From: Flavobacteriaceae bacterium
GTDB taxonomy: Bacteria; Bacteroidota; Bacteroidia; Flavobacteriales; Flavobacteriaceae
Assembly (NCBI GenBank): GCA_013042255.1
Contig: JABDQK010000206.1
Coordinates: forward strand, 1 to 15,690
DNA length: 15,690 nt
Reading direction: 5' to 3'
The translations under genes were made by a program, and so were the position numbers. Positions 6,643-14,138 of the stretch are shown here, in pieces. The notes below the pieces were generated by a model. That model saw only the letters and a program-made list of their open reading frames with translations, was not told the origin of the DNA and ran no database searches. Within the stretch, counting starts at the first letter, position 1; each line of letters opens with the position of its first letter.

Positions 6643-7335
6643 TTACTCGAAACAATCGGAACAAACTACCCTACCAAAGGTATAGGTAAGGGTAATGCCT
6701 GAAAAAACATACCAATCGTCACTTAAAATGTTCCCAAAACGGAATTGCTCAAAATTTGATCCAGTTGGGTTACTCGCATCCAGGTTATCCGTAAAGGTAT
6801 ACCGCGCTCCTACTTCGGCACCGAGGATCAGGAATTGATTTAACCTGATCTTGGCCCCTACGGTCATAGGAATGGCAAATGAACCATCTTTTTGCCCGGT
6901 TTCCTGCAATGATCCTGCATCGAAATAATTAAAATCATAGCGAAAATACGCAATTCCTGAATAAAGGTAAGGGGTAAATGCCTGAGAAAGTGAATGAAGG
7001 TTGTACTCTACGAAATTGAGCTCGAGTCCGGCCGATATCTCCAAAAGATTATGATCAAGGACATAGCCCCTCTGTTGCCTGGATGCCATGTCCGATTTTG
7101 AATCATCAGCGGTGAAACTGCCATAGAAGGCACTGGCGCGCCAGGCGTATCTTTTACTTTTGTTCCATTTAAATACTCCTCCAAATGCCGGTCCTGTGGG
7201 AGAAATAAAATTCATGCTCCCCACATCCCCTATATTGTTCAGCCCGCCGCCCATAAAACCGACTTCATAGGTTTGGGCCCTGGTCTGCATGACCATCAGA
7301 AGGAAGATGATGTAAGGAATTGCTTTCATTTTCAT
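6643..7335 (-). CDS. DUF6089 family exported protein
   Basis: About 230 residues, resembling the DUF6089 proteins found beside uppS and bamA across Bacteroidota; function unknown. It starts MKMKAIPYIIFLLMVMQTRAQ, a signal peptide with likely cleavage before Gln21. The mature part alternates short aromatic strands with turns (VGFMGGGLNNIGD, FGGVFKWNKSKRYAWRASAFYG, PYLYSGIAYFRYDFNYF, LILGAEVGARYTFTDNLD, WYVFSGITLTYTFGR). This is the look of a small eight-strand outer-membrane barrel. It ends CSDCFE, two cysteines three apart. The start is ATG 7333-7335, or a second ATG at 7327-7329; the frame extends upstream to 7464 inside nadK, but that part is not signal-like and I leave it out. A -7 promoter box lies just before the start. 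The barrel idea is inference; the family and neighbourhood are more secure. Confidence 0.82.
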   Translation of the reverse strand: MKMKAIPYIIFLLMVMQTRAQTYEVGFMGGGLNNIGDVGSMNFISPTGPAFGGVFKWNKSKRYAWRASAFYGSFTADDSKSDMASRQQRGYVLDHNLLEISAGLELNFVEYNLHSLSQAFTPYLYSGIAYFRYDFNYFDAGSLQETGQKDGSFAIPMTVGAKIRLNQFLILGAEVGARYTFTDNLDASNPTGSNFEQFRFGNILSDDWYVFSGITLTYTFGRVVCSDCFE

Positions 7336-7345
7336 CAAAAATGCG

Positions 7346-7353
7346 CAAATATA
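7346..7353 (-). promoter_or_regulatory. Bacteroidota -7 box for DUF6089-uppS-bamA
   Basis: On the minus strand it reads TATATTTG, an exact TAnnTTTG match, in the 104-base gap after nadK. The box ends only 10 bases before the first ATG, so the leader would be about 5 bases, or about 11 if the second ATG is used. No TTG occurs 17-23 bases upstream; the nearest is 30 bases away. It is the best candidate for the promoter of the envelope run. Confidence 0.5.
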
Positions 7354-7439
7354 CTCCTTAAGGCTATATTGTTTGGATGAACTCAAGAACTTTCGCTTTC
7401 TCAATAAACAGGGAAATGATGTAATTATTGTTTTTAGGA

Positions 7440-8321
7440 TCAATTGCGTTTGTCCTGACCCCATAGTAATTTGTTTCGAATGGTCTTTAAAAAACTCTCG
7501 GAAGCGTATTCTATCATTTTAATACTGAAGTCGGTCTTTTTAATCACCAATTCCTTTCCATTATCGATGGTAGCCAGTCTGGAATCGAGGGAAACCATAT
7601 GCTGATCTTCCCTTCCGGAGACCTTGATCCTGATTTCAGTGTCATCCGAAATCACCAGGGGCCTGGCATTTAGGTTGTGCGGAGCAATAGGAGTAATGAC
7701 CAATGACTGAGCAGTGGGCGTCATCACCGGTCCTCCGCAACTCAGGGAATATCCTGTAGAACCTGTAGGGGTGGAGATAATCAGGCCATCGGCCCAGTAA
7801 GATGTGAGGTATTCATCATTGAGATGTGTCTCAATAGTGATCATGGAGGTGGTATCCTTCCTGCTTACCGTAACCTCATTGAGCGCAAAATTGAGCTCTT
7901 TGAATTCCTCTATTTCAGGCTCAGAATTTACAGATACCAAACTGCGTTCAACCACTATATAGTCTCCTTTGATAAAATCGTGTATCAATCGCCTGACTTT
8001 TTCTTTTTTGTAAGTTGAGAGAAATCCCAGACGCCCGGTATTGACCCCTACGATTGGAATACCAAGATCCCCGACATAGGTTACCGCCCGCAGAATGGTT
8101 CCGTCTCCCCCAAAACTTACAAAAAGATCGAAATCCTTATCCAGTCCGTGATTGTGATCAAATGTCTTACAGGACAAATCTGGATCTTCTACACGCAGGA
8201 GTTTATAAAAATCTTCTTCTATGAAAATATCCGCCTTGAGTAATTTCAGTTCTTCGAGCAGCTCAAAGACGTAATTGAGTCCGTTTTCCTTAAAGGCCTG
8301 ACCATAAATGGCTACCCTCAT
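7440..8321 (-). CDS. nadK: NAD kinase
   Basis: NAD kinase, 293 residues, full length. It phosphorylates NAD to NADP in the cytoplasm and so sets the NADPH pool. Motifs: SFGGDGTILRAV at 69-80 with the GGDGT block (Asp73), VNTGRLGFLS at 93-102, ALNEVTVSR around 146-154 with the NE pair that contacts NAD, and ADGLIISTPTGSTGYSLS at 177-194, followed by CGGPV and PIAPHNLNARPLV. The ATG at 8321 overlaps the stop of the upstream CBS-domain gene by 4 bases, so the two are translationally coupled. After its stop comes a 104-base gap with a promoter-like box for DUF6089, so nadK may end its own two-gene unit, although no terminator hairpin is visible in that gap. Confidence 0.96.
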   Translation of the reverse strand: MRVAIYGQAFKENGLNYVFELLEELKLLKADIFIEEDFYKLLRVEDPDLSCKTFDHNHGLDKDFDLFVSFGGDGTILRAVTYVGDLGIPIVGVNTGRLGFLSTYKKEKVRRLIHDFIKGDYIVVERSLVSVNSEPEIEEFKELNFALNEVTVSRKDTTSMITIETHLNDEYLTSYWADGLIISTPTGSTGYSLSCGGPVMTPTAQSLVITPIAPHNLNARPLVISDDTEIRIKVSGREDQHMVSLDSRLATIDNGKELVIKKTDFSIKMIEYASESFLKTIRNKLLWGQDKRN

Positions 8322-8974
8322 ACATTGAGAAATTTGTCCAGATAATCTGAACGTTCTTTGAGGTCTTCAAGAAATTGATCGGCCTTATTGCCAAAGAGTA
8401 TGGAGTAGTTGTAGCGGCGAAAAGTGTTCACCACTTCATTAAAGTTATTCATGCCGATTTTAATGGTAATCTGCACCACCTCGCTCCTCGAATCAGTTAT
8501 AAAAGCACCGATAAGCTTTGTGTTATTGCTTTCTACAATCTGTGCAATCTCACTGAATGAATAGTCTTTAATCCCTTTAGCCACGACCAGAATGGCTCCC
8601 GGTTCCTTAAAAAAGGGAGTGTCGATAAATACGCCCACAAGATCATTCAGATCGTAGTATCCCAGCACATGAGCTTCTTCATCCAGGACTGGAAGAAGGT
8701 TTGCCTCGTTTCTGGAAAAAAGTTCAAGAACATCAAGCCAGGAAGTTTCTCTTACAGCAAAGAAGGATTCCAGATTTGTTTTAAAGCTGGAGATCTTTTG
8801 ATCTTCCTCAAATGCTTCGAGATCATTCTCTGATAACAAACCCAATAATTTCTGGTCTTCAGTGATAGCCACATGGGAGTAGGTACTATTCTTAAAAAAA
8901 TGAATAGGTTCTGCCAGCATATCCTGAACGTCAAATACAGGGATTGAATGGATGATATGTGATTCTATAGACAT
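8318..8974 (-). CDS. CBS-domain protein with ACT-like C-terminus
   Basis: A 218-residue soluble protein with two CBS repeats, at about 10-55 (VFDVQDMLAE ... LLGLLSENDLEAF) and 70-115 (FFAVRETSWLDVLELF ... VLGYYDLNDLVGVF). The second half, about 126-193, starts GAILVVAKGIKDYSFSEIA and includes KLIGAFITDSR and VVQITIKIGMNNFNEVVNTFRR, the strand-helix-strand pattern of an ACT-like domain. The layout recalls AcuB-type CBS-ACT proteins. Paired CBS repeats usually bind adenine nucleotides, and ACT-like domains often bind small ligands, so this is probably a sensor. The gene overlaps nadK by 4 bases, suggesting that it acts with or on NAD kinase; that link is inference from position alone. No catalytic motif is visible. 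It is divergent from pdxJ, and I see no clean promoter for it. Confidence 0.85.
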   Translation of the reverse strand: MSIESHIIHSIPVFDVQDMLAEPIHFFKNSTYSHVAITEDQKLLGLLSENDLEAFEEDQKISSFKTNLESFFAVRETSWLDVLELFSRNEANLLPVLDEEAHVLGYYDLNDLVGVFIDTPFFKEPGAILVVAKGIKDYSFSEIAQIVESNNTKLIGAFITDSRSEVVQITIKIGMNNFNEVVNTFRRYNYSILFGNKADQFLEDLKERSDYLDKFLNV

Positions 8975-9015
8975 GATTTTTAAATTACCGCAAATTAATA
9001 ATTAAAAAGATCAAA

Positions 9016-9025
9016 AGGCATGCCT
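9016..9025. other. 10-bp perfect palindrome between divergent genes
   Basis: AGGCATGCCT is a perfect palindrome of fairly high GC in an otherwise AT-rich divergent gap between the CBS gene and pdxJ. It ends 6 bases before the pdxJ -7 box, inside the expected promoter spacer. It could be an operator half-pair or chance; no known binding site is recognised. Confidence 0.3.
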
Positions 9026-9031
9026 AATTTG

Positions 9032-9039
9032 TATTTTTG
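9032..9039 (+). promoter_or_regulatory. pdxJ: Bacteroidota -7 box for pdxJ
   Basis: TATTTTTG is an exact TAnnTTTG match 27 bases before the pdxJ ATG at 9067. Transcription would start near 9046. No TTG lies 17-23 bases upstream. The match also explains why a TTG at 9037 that opens a longer frame is unlikely to be a start codon. Confidence 0.5.
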
Positions 9040-9066
9040 CGACGAATGAACGATGATATAGTCCAA

Positions 9067-9780
9067 ATGACGAAACTCAGTGTAAATATTAACAAAATTG
9101 CCACTTTGAGAAATGCCAGGGGTGGGAATATGCCCGATCTCATCTCAGTGGCAAAGGATATAGAGGAATTCGGGGCAGATGGGATCACTGTGCATCCCAG
9201 ACCTGATGAACGCCATATCAGGTACGCCGATGTTTACGCCCTTAAAAAGGTATTAAAAACAGAATTCAACATTGAAGGGAACCCCAATCCCAGATTCACC
9301 GATATGGTCCTGGAAGTATGTCCCGCACAGGTTACCCTTGTCCCGGATGCTGTAGATGCGATCACCTCCAACGCCGGCTGGGACACCTTAAAGCACAAAA
9401 CCTATCTTAGGGAAATGATCAACATCTTTAAGGATAAAGGAATTCGTACTTCCATTTTTGTGGATCCGGATCCGGAAATGGTGAAAGGAGCAGCAGAGAC
9501 CGGGACAGATCGCATTGAACTCTACACGGAAGAATACGCCAAAATGTATCCTAAAGATCCGGAGAAGGCCATCAAACCTTATGCTGAAGCAGCCAAAGTG
9601 GCTCATTCCCTTAGTTTAGGCATTAATGCGGGACACGATCTAAGCCTGGAAAACGTCGCATATTTCAGTAAAGGCATAGCTCATCTCGAGGAAGTCTCTA
9701 TTGGCCATGCCCTTATATGCGAGGCAATTTACCTGGGTCTGGAAAACGTAGTCAACATGTATTTACACCGTCTGAAATGA
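9067..9780 (+). CDS. pdxJ: pyridoxine 5'-phosphate synthase
   Basis: PdxJ, 237 residues. It condenses 1-deoxy-D-xylulose 5-phosphate with 3-amino-2-oxopropyl phosphate to form pyridoxine 5'-phosphate, the last ring-closing step of the DXP-dependent vitamin B6 pathway, in a TIM-barrel fold. It opens with the family N-terminus [19 protein letters not shown] at 2-20. HPRPDERHI at 43-51 contains His43, and Glu70 and His190 (in INAGHDL, 186-192) match the other catalytic positions. IGHALI at 212-217 is the C-terminal phosphate-binding motif. I chose the ATG at 9067 because it gives the canonical MTKLSVNIN start; the frame also opens at ATG 9046 and TTG 9037, the latter inside a promoter box. The stop overlaps the start of the next gene (ATGA), pointing to coupled translation. 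Confidence 0.95.
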   Translation: MTKLSVNINKIATLRNARGGNMPDLISVAKDIEEFGADGITVHPRPDERHIRYADVYALKKVLKTEFNIEGNPNPRFTDMVLEVCPAQVTLVPDAVDAITSNAGWDTLKHKTYLREMINIFKDKGIRTSIFVDPDPEMVKGAAETGTDRIELYTEEYAKMYPKDPEKAIKPYAEAAKVAHSLSLGINAGHDLSLENVAYFSKGIAHLEEVSIGHALICEAIYLGLENVVNMYLHRLK

Positions 9781-10550
9781 TGCCTGTCTTATATTCTAAC
9801 ATAATAGGAAAAGGAGAACCTTTTCTAATTTTACACGGATTTCTGGGTATGTCTGATAATTGGAAAACCCTGGGGAGCCAATTCGCAGAAAGAGGATACG
9901 AAGTACACCTTCTTGACCAGCGCAATCACGGGAAGAGTTTCTGGTCTGATGAATTCGACTACAGCCTGCTTGCTGGGGACCTCGGTAACTACATGGATCA
10001 CCACAAAATAGAGAAAGCGATACTGCTGGGTCATTCCATGGGGGGTAAAACAGTAATGGAATTTGCTTGCAACAACCCGGAAAGGGTAACGCACCTTCTC
10101 GTAGCAGATATTTCACCAAAATACTACCCTCCGCATCATCAATACATCTTGGATGCCCTAAAGGCCCTGCCATTAGATAAGGTAAAATCGAGGAGTGAGG
10201 CCGATTTCCTTCTGGCAAAACATCTGCACGACTGGGGAATTAGGCAGTTTTTATTAAAAAGTCTTCACTGGGTTGAAAAAGGACGACTCGCTTTTCGGTT
10301 TAATCTAGACGTTTTAGCGGAAAGGATGGAAGAAATCGGGGATTCTATTTCTGGCACCAAGTCCTTTGATGGACCCACTTTGTTTTTAAGGGGAAGCAGA
10401 TCTGAGTATATCTCTGACGAGGACCTGCCTATGATTAAACAGCACTTCCCTTCTGCCATTCTCGAAACTGTATCAGATTCGGGGCATTGGTTGCATGCGG
10501 AAAACCCCAGGGAGTTTTTAAAATATTCCCTCTTATTTTTAAATCGATAA
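9777..10550 (+). CDS. alpha/beta fold hydrolase (YbfF-like esterase)
   Basis: An alpha/beta hydrolase of 257 residues, closest in pattern to the YbfF group of acyl-ester or acyl-CoA hydrolases. It has the oxyanion block [12 protein letters not shown] at 18-29, [10 protein letters not shown] at 45-54, and the nucleophile elbow GHSMGG with Ser87. ADISPKYY starts at 110, where Asp111 fits the acid position of Ybf[12 protein letters not shown] at 234-244 carries His237. A complete triad (Ser87, Asp111, His237) is therefore likely. No signal peptide is seen, so it acts in the cytoplasm; the natural substrate is unknown. The start is ATG 9777, overlapping the pdxJ stop; ATG 9780 follows directly and is equally possible. 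A longer frame from 9717 lies inside pdxJ and is not used. Pairing with pdxJ may be no more than shared transcription. Confidence 0.88.
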   Translation: MMPVLYSNIIGKGEPFLILHGFLGMSDNWKTLGSQFAERGYEVHLLDQRNHGKSFWSDEFDYSLLAGDLGNYMDHHKIEKAILLGHSMGGKTVMEFACNNPERVTHLLVADISPKYYPPHHQYILDALKALPLDKVKSRSEADFLLAKHLHDWGIRQFLLKSLHWVEKGRLAFRFNLDVLAERMEEIGDSISGTKSFDGPTLFLRGSRSEYISDEDLPMIKQHFPSAILETVSDSGHWLHAENPREFLKYSLLFLNR

Positions 10551-10566
10551 TATCCGGGTATTTTTT
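10549..10566 (+). terminator. weak hairpin plus T-run after the hydrolase gene
   Basis: Near-palindrome AATATCCGGGTATT at the stop codon, followed by a run of six T (10561-10566). Only about five weak pairs can form around a 4-base loop, so it is a poor terminator at best. Confidence 0.25.
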
Positions 10567-10597
10567 CTGCAAGAACCCCATTTATAAGGGGGTAAAA

Positions 10598-10627
10598 TTG
10601 CGTGTGTCATAATTTATATTAATTTTG
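10598..10627 (+). promoter_or_regulatory. full Bacteroidota promoter for the SGNH lipoprotein gene
   Basis: TTG at 10598-10600, a 19-base spacer, then TAATTTTG at 10620-10627. Both elements of the TTG-N17-23-TAnnTTTG promoter are exact and correctly spaced. Transcription should begin near 10634, giving a leader of about 39 bases without a Shine-Dalgarno, as is usual in this phylum. Confidence 0.75.
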
Positions 10628-10672
10628 AGACCACTGACATTCAATTTGTACTATCAACTCAAAAATTTCTTC

Positions 10673-12190
10673 ATGAAAAAGTTTTACGCCCTCCTTGCCT
10701 TCACCGGAGTTCTTTTGATCTCTTGTAGTGATGACGACACTACCATGACAACAACGCCACCGCCGGATCCTGTTAATTACACCAGCGGATCTGCAGATTT
10801 CTCAAATTATGTGGCCGTGGGTAATTCGATCACTGCAGGCTATTCTGATCAAGCACTATTTATTGACGGCCAAACCAATTCTTTTCCCAATATGCTGGCC
10901 GAGAATTTTGCCCTGGCCGGAGGTGGAGCTTTTACCATCCCATTTATGGCTGATAACCTTGGTGGTGCAACCTTGGGAGGTCAGACTATCCTTGGCAATA
11001 GATTGATTCTATCTTTTGCCAGTGGATCACCTGCACCTGTACCTGTTTCCGGACAAGGTGCAACAGAGATCAGCAATACACTCACAGGTCCCTTTAACAA
11101 TATGGGCGTGCCTGGTGCCAAAAGTTTTCACCTGGCTGCTTCAGGTTATGGAAATGTTGCCGGAGTTCCTTTAGGACAGGCCAATCCTTATTATGCGCGC
11201 TTTGCTAGCTCCCCTTCAGCGACTATCATTGGAGATGCGGTAGCACAAAACCCAACTTTCTTTACACTCTGGATAGGGAATAACGATGTATTAGGATTTG
11301 CTGCCTCGGGAGGTGATGGAGTAGATCAAACCGGAAATATTGATCCAACTTCATATGGAGGAAATGATATAACGGATCCTAATGTCTTCGCTGGAGTTTA
11401 TAATGGACTATTACAGGGCTTAACTGCTAATGGAGCAGATGGGGTGGTCATTAATATTCCTGATGTAAGTGCCTTACCGTATTTTACTACGGTACCATAT
11501 AATGCTATACCGTTGGATGAAGCCACGGCAGGGGTTGTCAATCAAGCATACTTACCTTATAATGGAGGTATACAGCAAGCACTTGCTGCTCTTGACGGAA
11601 CTGGTTTATTTACGGCCGAAGAGGCTGCAAGAAGGACGATCAGTTTTTCTGCCGGTCCGAACGCAGTTGTCATAATTGATGAGGATCTTACTGATCTGGG
11701 AGCTATAAATCCTGCTTTTGCCGGATTACCCAAATACCGGCAGGCCACTCCTGAAGATCTCCTGGTTCTACCCAATCTGACTTTTCTAGGCACCCTGGCT
11801 AATCCCAGCGATCCCACCTCTATCAATGGGGTTGCCGTACCATTAGCAGATAAATGGGTTCTGACTCCTGAAGAGCAAGCTTCAATTAGTGTTGCTACTG
11901 CTGCTTATAATCAAACAATAGCAGGGTTGGCAGCACAATACGATCTGGCTTTTGTGGATGTCAATACATACCAAAGTGTCATAGCTGATGTTGGAGCTCC
12001 TTTAAGTGATGGAAGTGTTGTTACAGATACTTATGCTACAGGTGGCGGGTTCTCTCTTGATGGTGTACACCCTGCCCCAAGGGGCGCCTCATTGTTGGCA
12101 AATTTGATTATTCAAACCATCAACACAAAATATGGCTCTAATCTTCCTGGAGTGGATCCTTTAGATTACACAGGATTGTATCTGCAATAA
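10673..12190 (+). CDS. SGNH/GDSL hydrolase family lipoprotein
   Basis: A 505-residue lipoprotein with a SGNH/GDSL esterase fold. The signal peptide MKKFYALLAFTGVLLIS ends in a lipobox with Cys18, followed by SDDD. An acidic stretch at this place is the known lipoprotein export signal in Bacteroidota and suggests display on the cell surface. A Thr/Pro-rich linker (about 23-35) follows. Block I is GNSITAGYSD with nucleophile Ser52 (GNS instead of the classical GDS), a possible block II Gly is in NMGVPGAK near 145, block III is WIGNND with GNND at 202-205, and block V is LDGVHP with Asp463 and His466. Family members of this fold are often about half this size; the extra length lies between blocks III and V. 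I chose ATG 10673 because it begins the signal peptide; the frame opens upstream at a TTG inside the promoter. Substrate unknown. It has its own promoter and terminator. Confidence 0.88.
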   Translation: MKKFYALLAFTGVLLISCSDDDTTMTTTPPPDPVNYTSGSADFSNYVAVGNSITAGYSDQALFIDGQTNSFPNMLAENFALAGGGAFTIPFMADNLGGATLGGQTILGNRLILSFASGSPAPVPVSGQGATEISNTLTGPFNNMGVPGAKSFHLAASGYGNVAGVPLGQANPYYARFASSPSATIIGDAVAQNPTFFTLWIGNNDVLGFAASGGDGVDQTGNIDPTSYGGNDITDPNVFAGVYNGLLQGLTANGADGVVINIPDVSALPYFTTVPYNAIPLDEATAGVVNQAYLPYNGGIQQALAALDGTGLFTAEEAARRTISFSAGPNAVVIIDEDLTDLGAINPAFAGLPKYRQATPEDLLVLPNLTFLGTLANPSDPTSINGVAVPLADKWVLTPEEQASISVATAAYNQTIAGLAAQYDLAFVDVNTYQSVIADVGAPLSDGSVVTDTYATGGGFSLDGVHPAPRGASLLANLIIQTINTKYGSNLPGVDPLDYTGLYLQ

Positions 12191-12210
12191 ATGATAAAAT
12201 GATTACTTTA

Positions 12211-12240
12211 AGGGCACGCTAAACAGGCGTGCCTTTTTTT
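12211..12240 (+). terminator. intrinsic terminator of the SGNH lipoprotein gene
   Basis: GGCACGC (12213-12219) pairs perfectly with GCGTGCC (12227-12233) around a 7-base loop, followed by seven T (12234-12240). It starts 21 bases after the stop codon, so the lipoprotein gene forms a transcription unit of its own. Confidence 0.88.
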
Positions 12241-12261
12241 GATTAATCTAACCTCTTCAAT

Positions 12262-12615
12262 ATGAAACTAATTCTCAGGGTATTACTTTCCGCATTAGCC
12301 GTTGTCCTTCTAGCCAAACTCCTGGGCGGTGTACAGGTCGACTCCTACATCACTGCCATTATTGTGGCCGTTGTTTTGAGTTTGCTCAATTTTATTGTCA
12401 AGCCTATCCTTGTTATACTAACCTTACCTGTAACCATCCTGACCTTAGGGCTGTTCCTGCTGGTTATCAACGCAATTATTATCCTTTTGGCTGATCAGTT
12501 GGTAGGCGGTTTTAGTGTGGATAACATCTGGTGGGCGCTCTTGTTTAGTCTCTTACTCTCCTTCCTGCAATCCATATTTTTTTCCGTTTTAAAGGACCCG
12601 GAGAAGTCTCTTTAA
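12262..12615 (+). CDS. phage-holin superfamily IV (YvlD-like) membrane protein
   Basis: A very hydrophobic 117-residue protein with four predicted membrane helices at about 3-22, 29-50, 52-78 and 88-110, and short polar turns. The family pattern is visible in GGVQVDSYITAI, LLNFIVKPILVILTLP, and GGFSVDNIWWALLFSLLLS. These match the YvlD/superfamily IV 'holin' group (PF04020). The name is historical: most members are chromosomal genes outside prophages and their role is not settled, although some are linked to envelope stress. There is no phage gene nearby here. It lies between the terminator of the lipoprotein gene and the promoter of tig, so it is probably a single-gene unit, but no promoter is clear in the 21 bases after the terminator. 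Confidence 0.85.
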   Translation: MKLILRVLLSALAVVLLAKLLGGVQVDSYITAIIVAVVLSLLNFIVKPILVILTLPVTILTLGLFLLVINAIIILLADQLVGGFSVDNIWWALLFSLLLSFLQSIFFSVLKDPEKSL

Positions 12616-12643
12616 AGGACGACACATACATCCTCCTAAAAAC

Positions 12644-12674
12644 TTGTTCCACAGTGTAAAATGTACTACTTTTG
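12644..12674 (+). promoter_or_regulatory. tig: full Bacteroidota promoter for tig
   Basis: TTG at 12644-12646, a 20-base spacer, then TACTTTTG at 12667-12674. Both elements match the TTG-N17-23-TAnnTTTG promoter. The expected start is near 12681, leaving a leader of about 27 bases before the ATG at 12708. Confidence 0.75.
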
Positions 12675-12707
12675 CCTCCCTTTTAGGGAAGTAAATCACT
12701 ATTATAC

Positions 12708-14030
12708 ATGAACATTAGCAAGGAGCAGATCGATGACCTCAACGCAGTAGTTAAGGTCGATATCAGCAAAGAAGATTACCAGGACAAGGTTGAAAAGATC
12801 CTGAAGGATTATCGCAGGCAAGCAAATATACCGGGATTTAGGAAAGGACAAGTTCCTATGGGACTTATCAAAAAGCAATATGGTCGAGCCGTATTGGTTG
12901 ATGAAGTAAATAAATTGCTACAGGACAATCTGAACAAGTACCTTAACGAAGAGAAACTCGACGTTTTGGGCAATCCTTTGCCCAAGCAGCAGGATAGCTT
13001 CGATTGGGATAAAGAAGAGTTTTCCTTTGAATTTGAGCTGGGCCTTGCCCCTGAATTTGAAGCCAGTCTGAAAACCAAGAAGCCTGTCACCCAGTACAAA
13101 ATCGTTGCAGACAAGAAGATGATCGAGGAACAGCTGGAGAGGATTCAAAAGCAGTACGGTAAATTAATCTCAAAGAAAGAGGCGGGAAAAAAAGATGAAG
13201 TAACAGGAACCTTTATCAACGAAGCGGAGGAAATTGAGCATAAATCCACTGTAGAATTAGACAAAATCAAAAGTAAGAAGGCTCTTGAATCAATTTTAGG
13301 TAAAAAACCTGGTGATAAAGTGATACTAAAAACCAAAGGTTTATTCAAAGAGGACTACCTGCTTTCAGGCGCCCTTGGAATTAACAGGGATAAGGCAGAC
13401 AAATTAAACATCGAAGTTGAATTCACCATCGAGGAGATCAATGAAAGGGAGCCTGCCGAGTTAAACCAGGAGCTTTTTGACAAACTTTTTGGGAAGGATG
13501 CCATCACTTCTGAAAAGGAGTTAAAAGAACGTCTTAAAACAGATGCTGAAAAACAATTTGAGCAGCAGTCGGATCAAAAGTTACTGAATGATGTTACGGA
13601 ACGACTCATAGACACTACAAAATTTGAACTTCCCACTGCTTTTTTAAAGAAGTGGATACAGATGACGGGTGAAAAACCGCTTTCTGAGGAAGAGGCAAAT
13701 GATGAATACGAGAAATCAGAAAAGGGATTGAGGTACCAGTTGATCGAAGGTAAGATTATCAAAGATCACAATATTGAAATCACCTATGATGAATTAAAAG
13801 AATTCGCCAAAGGATTTATCAAATCGCAAATGGCTCAATACGGACAGATGAATCCACAGGAAGAGGAACTGGAAGCTATTGCCGGCAGGGTAATGAGCAA
13901 TCAGGAGGAAGTAAAACGCCTTTCTGAACAATTGATGAGTCAGAAACTCCTCAGCCTGTACAAGGAAAAGGCAAACTTAAAGGTCAAAGAAGTAACTTAC
14001 GAGAACTTTGTAAAAGAAGTATACGGGTAG
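12708..14030 (+). CDS. tig: trigger factor
   Basis: Trigger factor, 440 residues, the ribosome-bound chaperone that receives nascent chains at the exit tunnel. The N-terminal ribosome-binding domain (about 1-115) carries the signature IPGFRKGQVP at 41-50, whose GFRxGxxP core contacts ribosomal protein L23. A peptidyl-prolyl isomerase-like domain follows at about 150-240; it is shorter and more charged than in proteobacterial trigger factors. The C-terminal helical arms run from about 250 to 430, with many Glu, Lys and Gln residues. The ATG fits the leader of a strong promoter match and the family N-terminus (MNISKEQIDDLNAVVKVDI). It is followed by clpP and clpX, the common bacterial tig-clpP-clpX order, although a strong hairpin sits between tig and clpP. 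Confidence 0.95.
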   Translation: MNISKEQIDDLNAVVKVDISKEDYQDKVEKILKDYRRQANIPGFRKGQVPMGLIKKQYGRAVLVDEVNKLLQDNLNKYLNEEKLDVLGNPLPKQQDSFDWDKEEFSFEFELGLAPEFEASLKTKKPVTQYKIVADKKMIEEQLERIQKQYGKLISKKEAGKKDEVTGTFINEAEEIEHKSTVELDKIKSKKALESILGKKPGDKVILKTKGLFKEDYLLSGALGINRDKADKLNIEVEFTIEEINEREPAELNQELFDKLFGKDAITSEKELKERLKTDAEKQFEQQSDQKLLNDVTERLIDTTKFELPTAFLKKWIQMTGEKPLSEEEANDEYEKSEKGLRYQLIEGKIIKDHNIEITYDELKEFAKGFIKSQMAQYGQMNPQEEELEAIAGRVMSNQEEVKRLSEQLMSQKLLSLYKEKANLKVKEVTYENFVKEVYG

Positions 14031-14045
14031 GTTTGCTGAATGATT

Positions 14046-14060
14046 GCTCTTTTTTAGAGC
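14046..14060 (+). terminator. small hairpin after tig
   Basis: GCTCT pairs with AGAGC around a TTTTT loop, 16 bases after the tig stop. A short CTTT follows, without a real T-run. It could contribute to 3'-end formation but is weak as a terminator. Confidence 0.25.
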
Positions 14061-14089
14061 CTTTGTAGTGGGAGTGTTAAGACTATTGT

Positions 14090-14125
14090 AAAATTGATGA
14101 CACGTGTTTTCCCGCCATCAATTTT
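14090..14125. repeat. inverted repeat with internal palindrome upstream of clpP
   Basis: AAAATTGATG (14090-14099) and CATCAATTTT (14116-14125) are perfect 10-base inverted arms separated by 16 bases. The palindrome ACACGTGT (14100-14107) lies right after the left arm. There is no T-run after the right arm, so this is not a terminator. It lies 14 bases before a promoter-like box and 77 bases before the clpP ATG, a sensible place for an operator. Confidence 0.5.
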
Positions 14126-14138
14126 CATTAAAAATAAG

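Noticed and set aside
8991..8998. TTAATTTG on the minus strand as a promoter for the CBS-nadK pair
   Set aside because: The key A at position 2 of the box is missing and the nearest TTG is only 13 bases upstream.
9037..9066. Upstream starts (TTG 9037, ATG 9046) for pdxJ
   Set aside because: The TTG lies in a promoter -7 box and the family N-terminus begins at ATG 9067.
9717..9776. Upstream extension of the alpha/beta hydrolase frame
   Set aside because: It lies inside pdxJ and adds residues with no family resemblance; the ATG overlapping the pdxJ stop is a better start.
9796..10218. 140-residue open frame on the minus strand inside the hydrolase gene
   Set aside because: Antisense to conserved catalytic blocks of the hydrolase; rich in Cys and Pro without any recognisable motif.
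10576..10592. CCCC...GGGG hairpin between the hydrolase and the lipoprotein gene
   Set aside because: Only four pairs and no T-run; it lies just upstream of the -33 element and is more likely chance.
12262..12615. Holin-like gene as a sign of a prophage
   Set aside because: The superfamily IV name is historical; no lysin, capsid, integrase or attachment site is nearby.
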